This document shows, one piece after another, positions 1-7,339 of a DNA stretch of 16,062 nucleotides (the first letter of the stretch is position 1; each line of letters opens with the position of its first letter). A program made the translations under genes and the position numbers. The stretch covers positions 1 through 16,062 of the forward strand of contig CAKVNP010000008.1 of the NCBI GenBank assembly GCA_934777095.1. The letters run 5' to 3'. The DNA is from an uncultured Clostridium sp. GTDB taxonomy: Bacteria; Bacillota; Clostridia; Clostridiales; Clostridiaceae. The notes under the pieces are model-generated. The model had not been told where the DNA came from and searched no databases. It saw only the letters and a program-made list of their open reading frames with translations.

Positions 1-30
1 GCTTAATAATCTTTTCTTTTCTTTTCTCAT
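1..30 (-). CDS. Start of an unidentified gene, cut by the left window edge
   Basis: An ATG at 28-30 opens a minus-strand frame reading MRKEKKRLLS before the window ends. A Shine-Dalgarno-like AAGGGGG lies 6-7 nt upstream (about 37-44), and a good promoter candidate lies further up at 133-160. A run of Lys/Arg followed by Leu would fit the start of a membrane or secreted protein, but ten residues do not allow a family call. The start is supported only by the ribosome binding site and the promoter. Confidence 0.5.
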   Translation of the reverse strand, partial: MRKEKKRLLS

Positions 31-132
31 TTTTTATCCCCCTTAAAACTTTAGTAAGTTTAGCATAAAAAATTTCCTTTTTAAGCTTCAACTTACACCT
101 AATAACTATGTTGGAATGTAGTTCCATTATTA

Positions 133-160
133 AATATATCACATAATTCGTGTTTTTCAA
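133..160 (-). promoter_or_regulatory. Predicted SigA promoter of the left-edge gene
   Basis: On the minus strand a TTGAAA box (155-160) is followed after 16 nt by TATATT (133-138). A TG one base upstream of the -10 makes it an extended -10. The transcript would have a leader of roughly 95 nt before the ATG at 30. No riboswitch fold is recognised in that leader. Confidence 0.45.
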
Positions 161-224
161 GGTTTTTTCAATATTATTTTACATAATTTTGATTTATTTT
201 TAACATTAATCATTAAAACTCGAA

Positions 225-242
225 ATATACACCCACATTTTT
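225..242 (-). repeat. 18-bp repeated sequence, copy 1
   Basis: On the minus strand it reads AAAAATGTGGGTGTATAT. An identical 18-mer occurs at 9736-9753. Each copy lies just downstream of an intrinsic terminator of a minus-strand gene and upstream of the next minus-strand gene. The GTGGGTGT core is unusually G-rich for this AT-rich DNA, and the flanks are not alike. Function is unknown. Confidence 0.6.
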
Positions 243-269
243 CTACCAACGTTTGTATTTATTTTTAGA

Positions 270-316
270 CAAAAAAGGGCAGTATTAAAACACTTTAATG
301 TTTTAACACTGCCTTT
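270..316 (-). terminator. Intrinsic terminator of the PRPP synthetase gene
   Basis: Arms at 274-292 and 299-316 pair around a 6-nt loop. In the minus-strand RNA the stem includes GGCAGTGTTAAAACA against TGTTTTAATACTGCC, followed by a run of six U. One position is a G-U pair in the minus transcript but would be an A-C mismatch in the plus transcript, so it is best suited to terminating the minus-strand gene that ends 13 nt upstream. Confidence 0.9.
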
Positions 317-328
317 GACGAATTATTA

Positions 329-1420
329 TTACTCGTTAAGCAAATCGTGAATTATTCTAGTTGCATCCATATATGAAGCTATTGATTTACCATAATTTAA
401 TTTATTAATTATTCTTGCTAAGAATTCTGACATATCAACTTCTCTAAACCATGGCGCTGCCTTTAATGCTTCTGGAATATATGTTAAGTTAGTAGAATAA
501 ACTCTTGTAATTATTCCATCTTTATGATATTGGTTAAATTTCTCTAATCCTTCTGTAAAGAACGCAAATGTTGTAGCTACATAAACATTTCTTACATTTC
601 TTTTCTTAAGCTCTAATGCTATATCTAGCACAGACTCTCCTGACGCTATCATATCATCAACTATAAGAACGTCTTTTCCTTCAACATCCCTTCCCATATA
701 TTCATGCTGTACTATTGGATTTTTTCCATTAACAACTGTAGAATGGTCTCTTCTCTTATAGAATAATCCAACATCTACTCCAAGAACACTTGAGTAGTAA
801 ATCGCTCTATCCATTGCACCTGTATCAGGACTGATAACCAATAATTTTTCTTTATTTCTTTCTAGCGATTCTTCATTTGTAATAAGTGATTTAACTATAT
901 CGTAAGTTGGATATAAGTTTTCAAAAGATAATAGTGGAATTGCATTTTGTACATTAGGATCATGAACATCAAATGTTAATATTTCGTCTACTCCTAATCT
1001 TTCTAACTCTTGTAGAGCTAATGCACAGTCTAATGATTCTCTCCCCTTACGTCTATGTTGTCTTGATTCATATAAAAGTGGCATTATCACTGTAATTCTT
1101 GTTGCTTTTCCTCTTATAGCTGATACTGTTCTCTTAATATCTTGGAAATGTTCATCAGGTCCTTTATGATTTGTGAAACCAAACATATTGTATGTACAGC
1201 TATAATTTCCAATATCACATAATATATAGATATCTTTACCTCTAACAGTTTCAGGAAGTTTAGCTTTACCTTCACCATTTGCAAATCTTACTTCATTTAT
1301 TGGAATTAAGAAAGATTCAGTAGTATTTCTTTTTTCTTGTATATACTTATTTACCTCATCACCTAGTTCTTTGCAGCTTTCTAAAGCTATTATTCCTAAC
1401 TCATGGTTTAATTCTATCAT
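329..1420 (-). CDS. prs: Ribose-phosphate pyrophosphokinase (PRPP synthetase), long variant
   Basis: It transfers pyrophosphate from ATP to ribose 5-phosphate to make PRPP, the cytosolic precursor of purines, pyrimidines, NAD, histidine and tryptophan. Visible signatures are RFANGEGKAKLPETVRG near residues 45-61 (the family's RFxDGE...ESVRG region), QHRRKGRE at 121-128 (ATP-binding region), DVHD at 151-154, SPDTGAMDRA at 197-206, and the PRPP/ribose-phosphate loop VLIVDDMIASGES at 251-263. At 363 residues it is longer than the usual 310-320, with extra sequence before and after the core, so it is a divergent member and may not be the only copy in the genome. The start is the ATG at 1418-1420, preceded 6 nt upstream by AAAGGAGAG. 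An in-frame TTG at 1462 would add 14 residues but lacks a ribosome binding site. It follows the yhaM-like gene by 125 nt and ends at a strong terminator. Confidence 0.9.
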   Translation of the reverse strand: MIELNHELGIIALESCKELGDEVNKYIQEKRNTTESFLIPINEVRFANGEGKAKLPETVRGKDIYILCDIGNYSCTYNMFGFTNHKGPDEHFQDIKRTVSAIRGKATRITVIMPLLYESRQHRRKGRESLDCALALQELERLGVDEILTFDVHDPNVQNAIPLLSFENLYPTYDIVKSLITNEESLERNKEKLLVISPDTGAMDRAIYYSSVLGVDVGLFYKRRDHSTVVNGKNPIVQHEYMGRDVEGKDVLIVDDMIASGESVLDIALELKKRNVRNVYVATTFAFFTEGLEKFNQYHKDGIITRVYSTNLTYIPEALKAAPWFREVDMSEFLARIINKLNYGKSIASYMDATRIIHDLLNE

Positions 1421-1480
1421 TTGCCTCTCTCCTTTGTAGTTAACAAAACTTATTTTCGCCAAAAATTTTCATCATATTCT

Positions 1481-1486
1481 ATTATA
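1481..1486 (-). promoter_or_regulatory. Possible -10 box upstream of the PRPP synthetase gene
   Basis: A perfect TATAAT on the minus strand lies about 60 nt before the ATG at 1420. No convincing -35 box is found at 16-18 nt spacing. I see no terminator hairpin between the exonuclease gene and this point, so readthrough from the upstream gene is also possible. Confidence 0.35.
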
Positions 1487-1545
1487 TCTCAATTTATTAC
1501 AATTAGAAAGTTTTTTTATATTTTTAACAAAACGTTCGTATTATT

Positions 1546-2448
1546 CTACAAATATAATTTGGTTTCAAGTTTTCTATCATATTCTGACCATTCATTTTCT
1601 GCTGTCTTTTCTTTTAACTGTTCTATTTTATTCATAGTTGCATCTATATTATCTGCATAATTAAGAATAAATGATTCTTCTAAACGCATTTCTCTTGGAG
1701 AACCGTATTCCAGCTTTCCATGATGCTGCACTATACATCCTTTTATTCTAGCTATAAAATCTTCTGAATAAATATTTCCTTTTTCTCTTACTGCTCGATC
1801 TACCATTTCTACACCAATTACAATATGGCCCTCCATTTCCCCTCTTAAGGTATATTTAAATGGTCCTTCATAGCTCATTTCATATATTTTCCCAATATCA
1901 TGCAGCTTAGCAGCAAGTACTGCTGTTTCAGTTCGTCTACAATCATATTTTTCACAAAGCATTGCTGTAAGTTCCATTACCCCTAAGGTATGCTCTGCTA
2001 AGCCACCTAAATAATTATGATGCATCGATACCCCACCAATAGCCTTTTTGAATCTAGCTACAAATTCAGGATTCTTAAAGAAATAATCATTTAATTCCTT
2101 TCCTTCTTTTGAAATTACATATTTATCTGTTAAAGCTTCCAGCTTATCCATTATTTCTTCTATTGGTTTTTTAACCGTTGGAAGGTAATTTTCTAGTTCA
2201 TATTCTGCTAAAAATTCATATTTTTTAACTTCTAGGTTTCCATCCTTATTTCCTTCAATCTGTAGGACTCTACCTTCTGTAATATCGCCTTTTTTATTTG
2301 AAATAGTAGCTTTTATTTCACCTGTTTTATCTGCTAAAATACAAACTACCTTAGTGCTGTCTCTATACATCACTCTCATTACCATTAATGATGTCTTTAA
2401 ACTTTCTCCATTTTTAATATCAGCTAAAAATATTTCTTTTTTATTCAT
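1546..2448 (-). CDS. yhaM: 3'-5' exoribonuclease, YhaM-like (OB fold plus HD domain)
   Basis: By family, this is a cytosolic metal-dependent 3'-5' exonuclease that trims RNA (and single-stranded DNA in some members). Residues 1 to about 85 look like an OB-fold nucleic-acid-binding domain, with strands such as TKVVCILADKTGEIKATIS. The HD phosphohydrolase domain follows: HHNYLGGLAEHT at 143-154, the HD pair in KLHDIGK (H183, D184), a further His in GEMEGH (208), HH at 242-243 and an Asp in NYADNID (266), all expected metal ligands. The length of 300 residues is close to the roughly 310 of YhaM. The ATG at 2446-2448 is chosen because GGAGGG ends 4 nt upstream. The in-frame ATG at 2466 lies upstream of that ribosome binding site and would add six residues. 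Confidence 0.88.
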   Translation of the reverse strand: MNKKEIFLADIKNGESLKTSLMVMRVMYRDSTKVVCILADKTGEIKATISNKKGDITEGRVLQIEGNKDGNLEVKKYEFLAEYELENYLPTVKKPIEEIMDKLEALTDKYVISKEGKELNDYFFKNPEFVARFKKAIGGVSMHHNYLGGLAEHTLGVMELTAMLCEKYDCRRTETAVLAAKLHDIGKIYEMSYEGPFKYTLRGEMEGHIVIGVEMVDRAVREKGNIYSEDFIARIKGCIVQHHGKLEYGSPREMRLEESFILNYADNIDATMNKIEQLKEKTAENEWSEYDRKLETKLYL

Positions 2449-2482
2449 ATTTCCCTCCAAATTCATCTATCACTGTAAAAGT

Positions 2483-2488
2483 ATTATA
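2483..2488 (-). promoter_or_regulatory. Extended -10 promoter of the yhaM-like gene
   Basis: The minus strand reads TGTTATAAT, a perfect extended -10 (TG-n-TATAAT). The start site would be near 2476, giving a leader of about 28 nt to the ATG at 2448. The -35 region (TTAGTA at 17 nt) is weak, as is usual for extended -10 promoters. Confidence 0.6.
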
Positions 2489-2572
2489 ACATTATTTTTT
2501 ATTATTACTAAATTATATCTACCGTTGTATTTTTATCTTAGCAATAAAATAATATTCTTCTTATTTATATAT

Positions 2573-2611
2573 AAAAAGAGTTGAAATCAGTAAATATACT
2601 AATCTCAACTC
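2573..2611 (-). terminator. Intrinsic terminator of acetate kinase
   Basis: Fifteen-nt arms at 2578-2592 and 2597-2611 pair around a 4-nt loop. In the minus-strand RNA the stem runs GAGTTGAGATTAGTA against TACTGATTTCAACTC with two G-U pairs, followed by U5. In the plus transcript those two positions would be A-C mismatches, so the element is oriented for ackA, which ends 15 nt upstream. Confidence 0.9.
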
Positions 2612-2625
2612 CATTTTAAACAAAA

Positions 2626-3822
2626 CTATTTAACTAATGCTAATGTATCTCTCGCTATCATTAATTCTTCGTTAGTTGGTATAGCAAATACTCTAACCTT
2701 TGAACCTTCTTTTGATATTTCAGCTGTTACACCAGCTGCTGCATCATTTCTTGTTTCATCTAATTCAAATCCTAAGAATTCTAATCCTTTTAAACTTTCA
2801 GTTCTTACCATTGCAGCATTTTCTCCAATTCCAGCAGTAAATACTATTGCATCTACTCCACCCATAGCACCAGCATATGCTGATATTTGAGTTCTTATTT
2901 TATAATGGAATACATCTAATGCTACTTTTGCATTTTCATTATTTTCAGCTGCAGCTGCTCTTAAGTCTCTAAAATCAGAAGAAAGTTCTTTAGATAAACC
3001 AAATACCCCAGACTTCTTATTTAAGATATTTTCAACTTCTTCAACAGAATATCCAAGATTCTTAATCATATATGTTACAACTGATGGGTCAATATCTCCT
3101 GATCTAGTTCCCATTGCAACTCCTGCAAGTGGTGTGAATCCCATTGTTGTATCTATTGAATGTCCATCTTTCACTGCTGAAATTGAACATCCATTTCCTA
3201 AATGGCAAGTGATTACTTTTAAATCTTTTAAATCTCTACCTATTTCTTCAGCTACTCTTTGAGCAACATATTTATGTGATGTACCATGGAATCCATATTT
3301 TCTTATTCCATGCTTTTCGTAAAATTCATATGGTATAGCATACATATATGCTTCCTTTGGCATACCTTGATGGAATGCTGTATCAAACACAGCTACCATT
3401 GGAACTTCTGGCATTAACTCTTTACATGCTTCAATTCCGATAATATTAGCTGGATTATGTAATGGTGCTAATTTATTACACTCTCTTATTGATTCTATTA
3501 CTTCTTCTGTAATAACAACAGATTCAGCATATTTTTCTCCCCCATGAACTACCCTATGTCCAACAGCAGAAATTTCATCCATAGACTTAATTACACCATG
3601 TTTTTCATCAACTAATGCTTCTAAAACTAATTTAATTGCATCTTTATGATCTTTTATTTCTGTATTAATTATATATTTTTCTCCATTTGCCTTTTGAGTT
3701 AATACTGATCCCTCAATCCCTATTCTTTCAACTAATCCTTGTACCATTGATTTTTCTGTGTTCATATCTATTAATTGATATTTAAGAGATGAACTACCAC
3801 AATTAATTACTAAAGTATTCAC
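2626..3822 (-). CDS. ackA: Acetate kinase
   Basis: It interconverts acetyl phosphate + ADP and acetate + ATP, the ATP-yielding last step of acetate formation in fermenting clostridia. All ASKHA-family acetate kinase signatures are present: N-terminal [11 protein letters not shown] (residues 6-16), GHRVVHGG (88-95, substrate Arg at 90), DTAFH (147-151, catalytic Asp), HGTSH (179-183), HLGNG (207-211), [17 protein letters not shown] (227-243, second Arg at 240), GIGEN (331-335) and [10 protein letters not shown] near the C terminus. The length of 398 residues is normal. The start is taken as the GTG at 3820-3822, with GAGGGG 8 nt upstream. A TTG at 3840 in the same frame would place that ribosome binding site inside the gene. 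The usual partner pta is not adjacent. The gene has its own promoter and terminator, so it is probably monocistronic. Butyrate kinase was considered, but the GSSSLKYQ and [14 protein letters not shown] motifs fit acetate kinase better. Confidence 0.95.
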   Translation of the reverse strand: MNTLVINCGSSSLKYQLIDMNTEKSMVQGLVERIGIEGSVLTQKANGEKYIINTEIKDHKDAIKLVLEALVDEKHGVIKSMDEISAVGHRVVHGGEKYAESVVITEEVIESIRECNKLAPLHNPANIIGIEACKELMPEVPMVAVFDTAFHQGMPKEAYMYAIPYEFYEKHGIRKYGFHGTSHKYVAQRVAEEIGRDLKDLKVITCHLGNGCSISAVKDGHSIDTTMGFTPLAGVAMGTRSGDIDPSVVTYMIKNLGYSVEEVENILNKKSGVFGLSKELSSDFRDLRAAAAENNENAKVALDVFHYKIRTQISAYAGAMGGVDAIVFTAGIGENAAMVRTESLKGLEFLGFELDETRNDAAAGVTAEISKEGSKVRVFAIPTNEELMIARDTLALVK

Positions 3823-3935
3823 TTTATATTCCCCTCTCAACTTTTAATCTTTAATATGCTATACAAATATAATACATCAATTTTTAGAAAAAATAAAATG
3901 ATTCATTATTCTATTTTCTCTAAATTTTCTGAATA

Positions 3936-3964
3936 TTTATACCCTTTATTATTTCCTATAACAA
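3936..3964 (-). promoter_or_regulatory. Predicted SigA promoter of ackA
   Basis: On the minus strand TTGTTA (3959-3964) is followed after exactly 17 nt by TATAAA (3936-3941). Transcription would start near 3929, giving an unusually long leader of about 107 nt before the GTG. I see no recognisable riboswitch or strong hairpin in that leader. Confidence 0.6.
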
Positions 3965-4000
3965 TTATAATTTAGCTATATTTTCCTGTTTTTTTCATAT

Positions 4001-4044
4001 AAAAAATATGCAATTATTGGATTTTCCCAATAATTGCATATTTT
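4001..4044 (-). terminator. Intrinsic terminator of the RND/heptad operon
   Basis: A perfect 18-bp stem (arms 4003-4020 and 4027-4044; AAAATATGCAATTATTGG and its complement) closes on a 6-nt loop, with U-rich sequence following in the minus direction. The stem begins only 3 nt after the stop codon at 4048-4050, which belongs to the displaced frame of the heptad gene. This fits that stop being the original end of the gene. Confidence 0.9.
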
Positions 4045-4047
4045 ATT

Positions 4048-4266
4048 TTACTTATCTCCTTTAAAGAAAGAACGGATTTTATCTATTACACCTTTTTTCT
4101 CAGTAGTTGCTGCTGTATTGGAAGCCTCTACCTTCTTATCCTCTTGCTTATTTTCTTTATCTTTTTCTGCTTTATCTGCATCAAATCCATCGAGCTTCAT
4201 TACAAATTTAACAGATCCATCCATATTTTCAGAAAGTCCTGAATAAACTCCATAATCTTTAGACTT
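4048..4266 (-). pseudogene. Displaced C-terminal tail of the heptad-repeat protein gene (+1 frame)
   Basis: After the main frame stops at 4259-4261, the next frame is open for 72 codons (4051-4266) to a TAA at 4048-4050. It reads KSKDYGVYSGLSENMDG, then a short segment ending in KLDGFD, a Lys/Glu-rich linker, and KKGVIDKIRSFFKGDK. It has the composition of coding sequence, joins the main frame without a gap, lacks a ribosome binding site of its own, and ends right at the operon terminator. Removing one A from the AAAA run at 4266-4269 fuses the frames (..DLKAIKSKDYG..) and gives a protein of 1,096 residues. It is therefore read as the severed end of the upstream gene, caused either by a real indel or by a sequencing error. 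Confidence 0.75.
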
Positions 4267-7200
4267 TTATCGCCTTTAAATCTTCAACATCAGTTATTGC
4301 TGCATTTCCTTTTTCATTAATCAAGTCTAATCCATCATTCTTTAATTCCTTTACGCCATCATTTAATGTTCCTACTGCATCAACTAATTTTCCTGTTGCA
4401 TCTAGTATTTGTGATGATTTATCACTTAAAGTATTTGTTCCCTCCCCCAAAGTATTTCCACCGTCCGCTAATTGATTAACTGCAGATGCTAATGTTGGTG
4501 CTGCAGTATTTAATTTACTGCTGCCATCTGCAAGTTGTGATATAGCATTTCCAAGTGTAGGTGCTGCATCTGCTAATTGATTTCCTCCTCCTGCAAGCTG
4601 TGATACTGCTGTTGTTAAGGTTGGAACCTTATCAGCTAATTGGTTGCTTCCTGCTGCTAATGCTGATACTCCCTCTGTTAAGGTTGGTACATTTTCAGCT
4701 AACTGACCACTTCCAGTAGATAATTGAGATACTGAACTTTGAATTTTATTAGAATTTACTCCTAATGTTTTGCCTCCCTCTGCTAATTTATTAGAAGCCT
4801 CTGCTATTTGAGTAACTGCCCCACTTAATTGTCCGCTTCCTTGGCTTGCATTATTAGCTCCTTTATTTAATTCTGATAAGGCAGACTTCATTTGTGTTGA
4901 ACCTTCACTGGCTGTTTGTGAGCCTTGTGCTAAAGCACTGCTGCCTTCTGATAAACTATCTACACCTGTAGCTAAAGTACCAGCACCTTGAGAAACTTGA
5001 GCGCTTCCTTGATAAAGTTGGCTTGATGCTTCCTTTAAGCTTTGAGAATTTGTACTTAAACTACTAGTTCCTTCAGCTAATTTTGAACTTCCTTCTGCCA
5101 ATTGTGAAACTCCTCCACTTAACTCATTAGTACCTTCCGCTAATGATGAACTTCCTCCATAAGCCTGCGCTATTCCATAACTTATCTGGCTAGAGCTATC
5201 TGTAAGCTGGCTTCCTGCAGCTAGTAATTCACTCATTTTTTCAGTTACTTGTTTTGACCCTGCTGAGGTCTGCTCTACTCCACTTTGTAAGCTTTGAGCT
5301 CCTGCCTGAGCTTCACTTGTTCCTGTTATTAAATCATTAATTCCTGCTGACTGTCCCTGAGAAATTGTTTTAATATTGGAACTTATTTGAGTTAACTGCT
5401 CTGCAAGCTCTGGATTTGATTTTTGTACAGAAGCAATTATTGCATCTAAACCTTCAGCAGTTTTATTTAAGTTATCTGTAGAGCCTGCCAATTGATTTAA
5501 ACCATCACCTGCTGCTGATAAGCTATCATTTAAGGTAGTTGCACCAGCTAAGCACTGATCTATTCCTCCATCAACTTGAACATATCCATAATTTATTTGT
5601 GATGCACCTGAGACAAATTGATTTAATCCTGTATCAAAAGCTATATAGCTTGAATTTAAATTATTCAAACCTTCATTTAATGATGCTGCTCCACTAGCTA
5701 ATGTTGGAGTCTTGCTATTTAGAGAATTTATTCCTTCATTTAATGTTGCTGCTCCATCTGCTACATTTGATACGCCCTCATTAAACTGGCTATAATTTTC
5801 ATCAAATTTCCCTAATCCGGTATTTAATGTTGCTGCTCCATCAACTAATGTTGGAACATTTCCTGCTAATTGGTTTATACCATCATTTAAAGCAGCACTT
5901 CCTTCAGCTACTGAATTAATTCCATTATCTAGTTCTGCGTACTTTTCACTTATTTGACCTGATGCCTGTGCTAATGTTCCAATACCTTCATTTAATTCAT
6001 TTTCCTTTTCACTAACCAAAGTTAAATTAGAATGTAATTCTACATTACCATCAAATACTTTAGCTAAAGCTTCATTAAAAGTTGGGTATGCACCATTTAA
6101 CTGATCTAACCCATTATTTAAGTCATTTACTCCATTTGCCAAGGTTGATACTTTGCCATTTAATTGATTTAGACCATTATTTAAGGTATTTATTCCATTT
6201 CCTAAAGTAGGAACATTACCATTTAATTGTTCTAAACCATTGCTTAAAGTACTTATCCCATTAACTAGTGTAGGTACTTTATCGTTAACCTGACTTAATC
6301 CGCTGCTTAATGTGCCAATTCCATCAACTAATGTTGGGACTTGTCCATTCAGCTGATTCAAGCCATCTCTTAAGGTATTTGCTCCTGATGCTAATGTTGA
6401 TACTGCTGAATTAAATAGTCCATAATTATCATTTAATTTTGTCTGAGCTTCTAACAGCTGGCTTGTTCCATCTAAAAGTTTTTCACCGCCATCTTTTAAT
6501 TTATTAAGCTTATCCTTAAGATTACTTAAGGTATCTGCATCATCTATATCATCTAATTCTGAAGTTAGTGTAGTTGCCACTATTGCTATAGTAGGCACCT
6601 GAAAATTACTTGTTTGTCCTTCAATTTCTATGCTATCTGATAAATCTAAAGTATCTGTTAAATTTAATTCATCTTTTATTTCAGAAGCATCTGCAAATAA
6701 ATTATCTAAGTCAAGAGATTCACTTAACCCTGGTATTGCAATAAATGTAATATCAGTTCTGCTTCCATCATTTATTGCTTTTCCAGAACTAACTTTAATA
6801 TTACTGAAGTCGTCATTAGATAAGATAAATTCTGATGCAGTTAAAAATGGTACATATAATTTTCTTGACTTTCCATTCACCATTTTAGTTGAGGATTCAT
6901 TATTAATTACTTTTAAAGTAATTTTGAAATCTCCTGATTCTCCCAATACATCTTTTGGATTTACTTCTTTGCCATTTAATTCATATTTTATCTCAACATT
7001 TATTGGAAGTTCTTCATTACTCTTACCTTGATAATACAAATTTTCGTCACTTATATTCCAAGTAAGCTTGTCTCCGCTTTTTACAGCTTCCTCATCACCT
7101 TTAACATTCTTAATATCTGTCAAATTAGATTTATCTGCTATTTCCCCTAATATTTTATCGCTGCTTATCCAATCAGAAACTATATTATCAACTGCATTTC

Positions 7201-7339
7201 CTGATTCATCTAATGTTACATAAACTGTTTCATCTTTTTTTATTTCATCAGCATAAGCCAATGTATATCCTATATTACTAACTGCAGTAGTAGCTGCAAC
7301 TAAAAACACCACTTTTTTTGATAATCCTGTTTTTTTCAT
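4259..7339 (-). CDS. Secreted Leu/Gly heptad-repeat protein, partner of the RND transporter
   Basis: The product has 1,026 residues in the frame as given. Residues 1-30 form a signal peptide (MKKTGLSKK, hydrophobic stretch, AYA before DEI), so it is likely exported. Residues about 35-265 are a non-repetitive domain rich in beta-like segments. Residues about 270-1005 are continuous heptads of the x-x-x-Leu-x-x-Gly type also seen in YhgE/Pip-related proteins, rich in Asn in the first half and in Ser/Ala in the second. Unlike YhgE/Pip, no C-terminal membrane segments are visible. The ATG shares its A with the TAA stop of the transporter (TAATG), with AAGGAGG upstream, so the two are translationally coupled and probably act together at the cell surface. 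The cargo and exact role are not known. The frame ends early at a probable one-base frameshift (see 4048-4266). Confidence 0.85.
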   Translation of the reverse strand: MKKTGLSKKVVFLVAATTAVSNIGYTLAYADEIKKDETVYVTLDESGNAVDNIVSDWISSDKILGEIADKSNLTDIKNVKGDEEAVKSGDKLTWNISDENLYYQGKSNEELPINVEIKYELNGKEVNPKDVLGESGDFKITLKVINNESSTKMVNGKSRKLYVPFLTASEFILSNDDFSNIKVSSGKAINDGSRTDITFIAIPGLSESLDLDNLFADASEIKDELNLTDTLDLSDSIEIEGQTSNFQVPTIAIVATTLTSELDDIDDADTLSNLKDKLNKLKDGGEKLLDGTSQLLEAQTKLNDNYGLFNSAVSTLASGANTLRDGLNQLNGQVPTLVDGIGTLSSGLSQVNDKVPTLVNGISTLSNGLEQLNGNVPTLGNGINTLNNGLNQLNGKVSTLANGVNDLNNGLDQLNGAYPTFNEALAKVFDGNVELHSNLTLVSEKENELNEGIGTLAQASGQISEKYAELDNGINSVAEGSAALNDGINQLAGNVPTLVDGAATLNTGLGKFDENYSQFNEGVSNVADGAATLNEGINSLNSKTPTLASGAASLNEGLNNLNSSYIAFDTGLNQFVSGASQINYGYVQVDGGIDQCLAGATTLNDSLSAAGDGLNQLAGSTDNLNKTAEGLDAIIASVQKSNPELAEQLTQISSNIKTISQGQSAGINDLITGTSEAQAGAQSLQSGVEQTSAGSKQVTEKMSELLAAGSQLTDSSSQISYGIAQAYGGSSSLAEGTNELSGGVSQLAEGSSKLAEGTSSLSTNSQSLKEASSQLYQGSAQVSQGAGTLATGVDSLSEGSSALAQGSQTASEGSTQMKSALSELNKGANNASQGSGQLSGAVTQIAEASNKLAEGGKTLGVNSNKIQSSVSQLSTGSGQLAENVPTLTEGVSALAAGSNQLADKVPTLTTAVSQLAGGGNQLADAAPTLGNAISQLADGSSKLNTAAPTLASAVNQLADGGNTLGEGTNTLSDKSSQILDATGKLVDAVGTLNDGVKELKNDGLDLINEKGNAAITDVEDLKAIKV
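4445..4696 (-). repeat. Four 63-bp (21-residue) tandem units, C-terminal array
   Basis: Residues 882-965 of the heptad protein consist of four consecutive 21-residue units, each starting near (V/A)PTL: ENVPTLTEGVSALAAGSNQ, then DKVPTL, DAAPTL and TAAPTL units. Each unit is three heptads. The units are similar but not identical, which points to old duplication. Confidence 0.8.
6101..6352 (-). repeat. Four 63-bp (21-residue) tandem units, N-terminal array
   Basis: Residues 330-413 of the heptad protein consist of four 21-residue units: LNGQVPTLVDGIGTLSSGL, then units containing DKVPTL, GNVPTL and GKVSTL. They share the VPTL core with the C-terminal array but have Asn/Gly rather than Ala/Ser at the variable positions. 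Confidence 0.8.

Larger units (their letters stand above)
31..328. other. Intergenic region of about 300 nt
   Basis: Nothing here reads as a gene. Going leftward on the minus strand it holds the terminator of the PRPP synthetase gene (270-316), one copy of an 18-bp repeated sequence (225-242), the promoter of the left-edge gene (133-160) and that gene's leader and ribosome binding site. A 5-bp inverted repeat (TGGAA/TTCCA, 112-126) is too weak to interpret. Confidence 0.6.

Noticed and set aside
112..126. Small inverted repeat TGGAA/TTCCA in the leader of the left-edge gene
   Set aside because: A 5-bp stem is too short to support as an operator or RNA element, since matches of this size are expected by chance.
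206..238. Ten-codon frame MWVYISSFND inside the first 18-bp repeat, matched by MWVYMLLKV at 9720-9749
   Set aside because: Both start at the shared ATG, but neither has a Shine-Dalgarno sequence and the similarity does not extend past the repeat, so the likeness follows from the shared DNA and not from a conserved peptide.
1421..1462. Upstream TTG start extending the PRPP synthetase by 14 residues
   Set aside because: There is no ribosome binding site before the TTG, while AAAGGAGAG lies at correct spacing before the ATG at 1420.
3823..3840. TTG start extending acetate kinase by six residues (MRGEYK)
   Set aside because: It would encode the ribosome binding site GAGGGG within the gene, and homologues begin close to the INCGSSSLK motif, which fits the GTG at 3822.
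4034..4246. Plus-strand open frame opposite the heptad gene tail
   Set aside because: It has no ribosome binding site and runs through the terminator hairpin. The opposite strand carries the clearly better coding sequence.
6630..7031. 133-codon plus-strand open frame opposite the N-terminal domain of the heptad protein
   Set aside because: It is antisense to a well-supported gene and has no ribosome binding site or family resemblance. It is explained by AT-rich codon use on the other strand.
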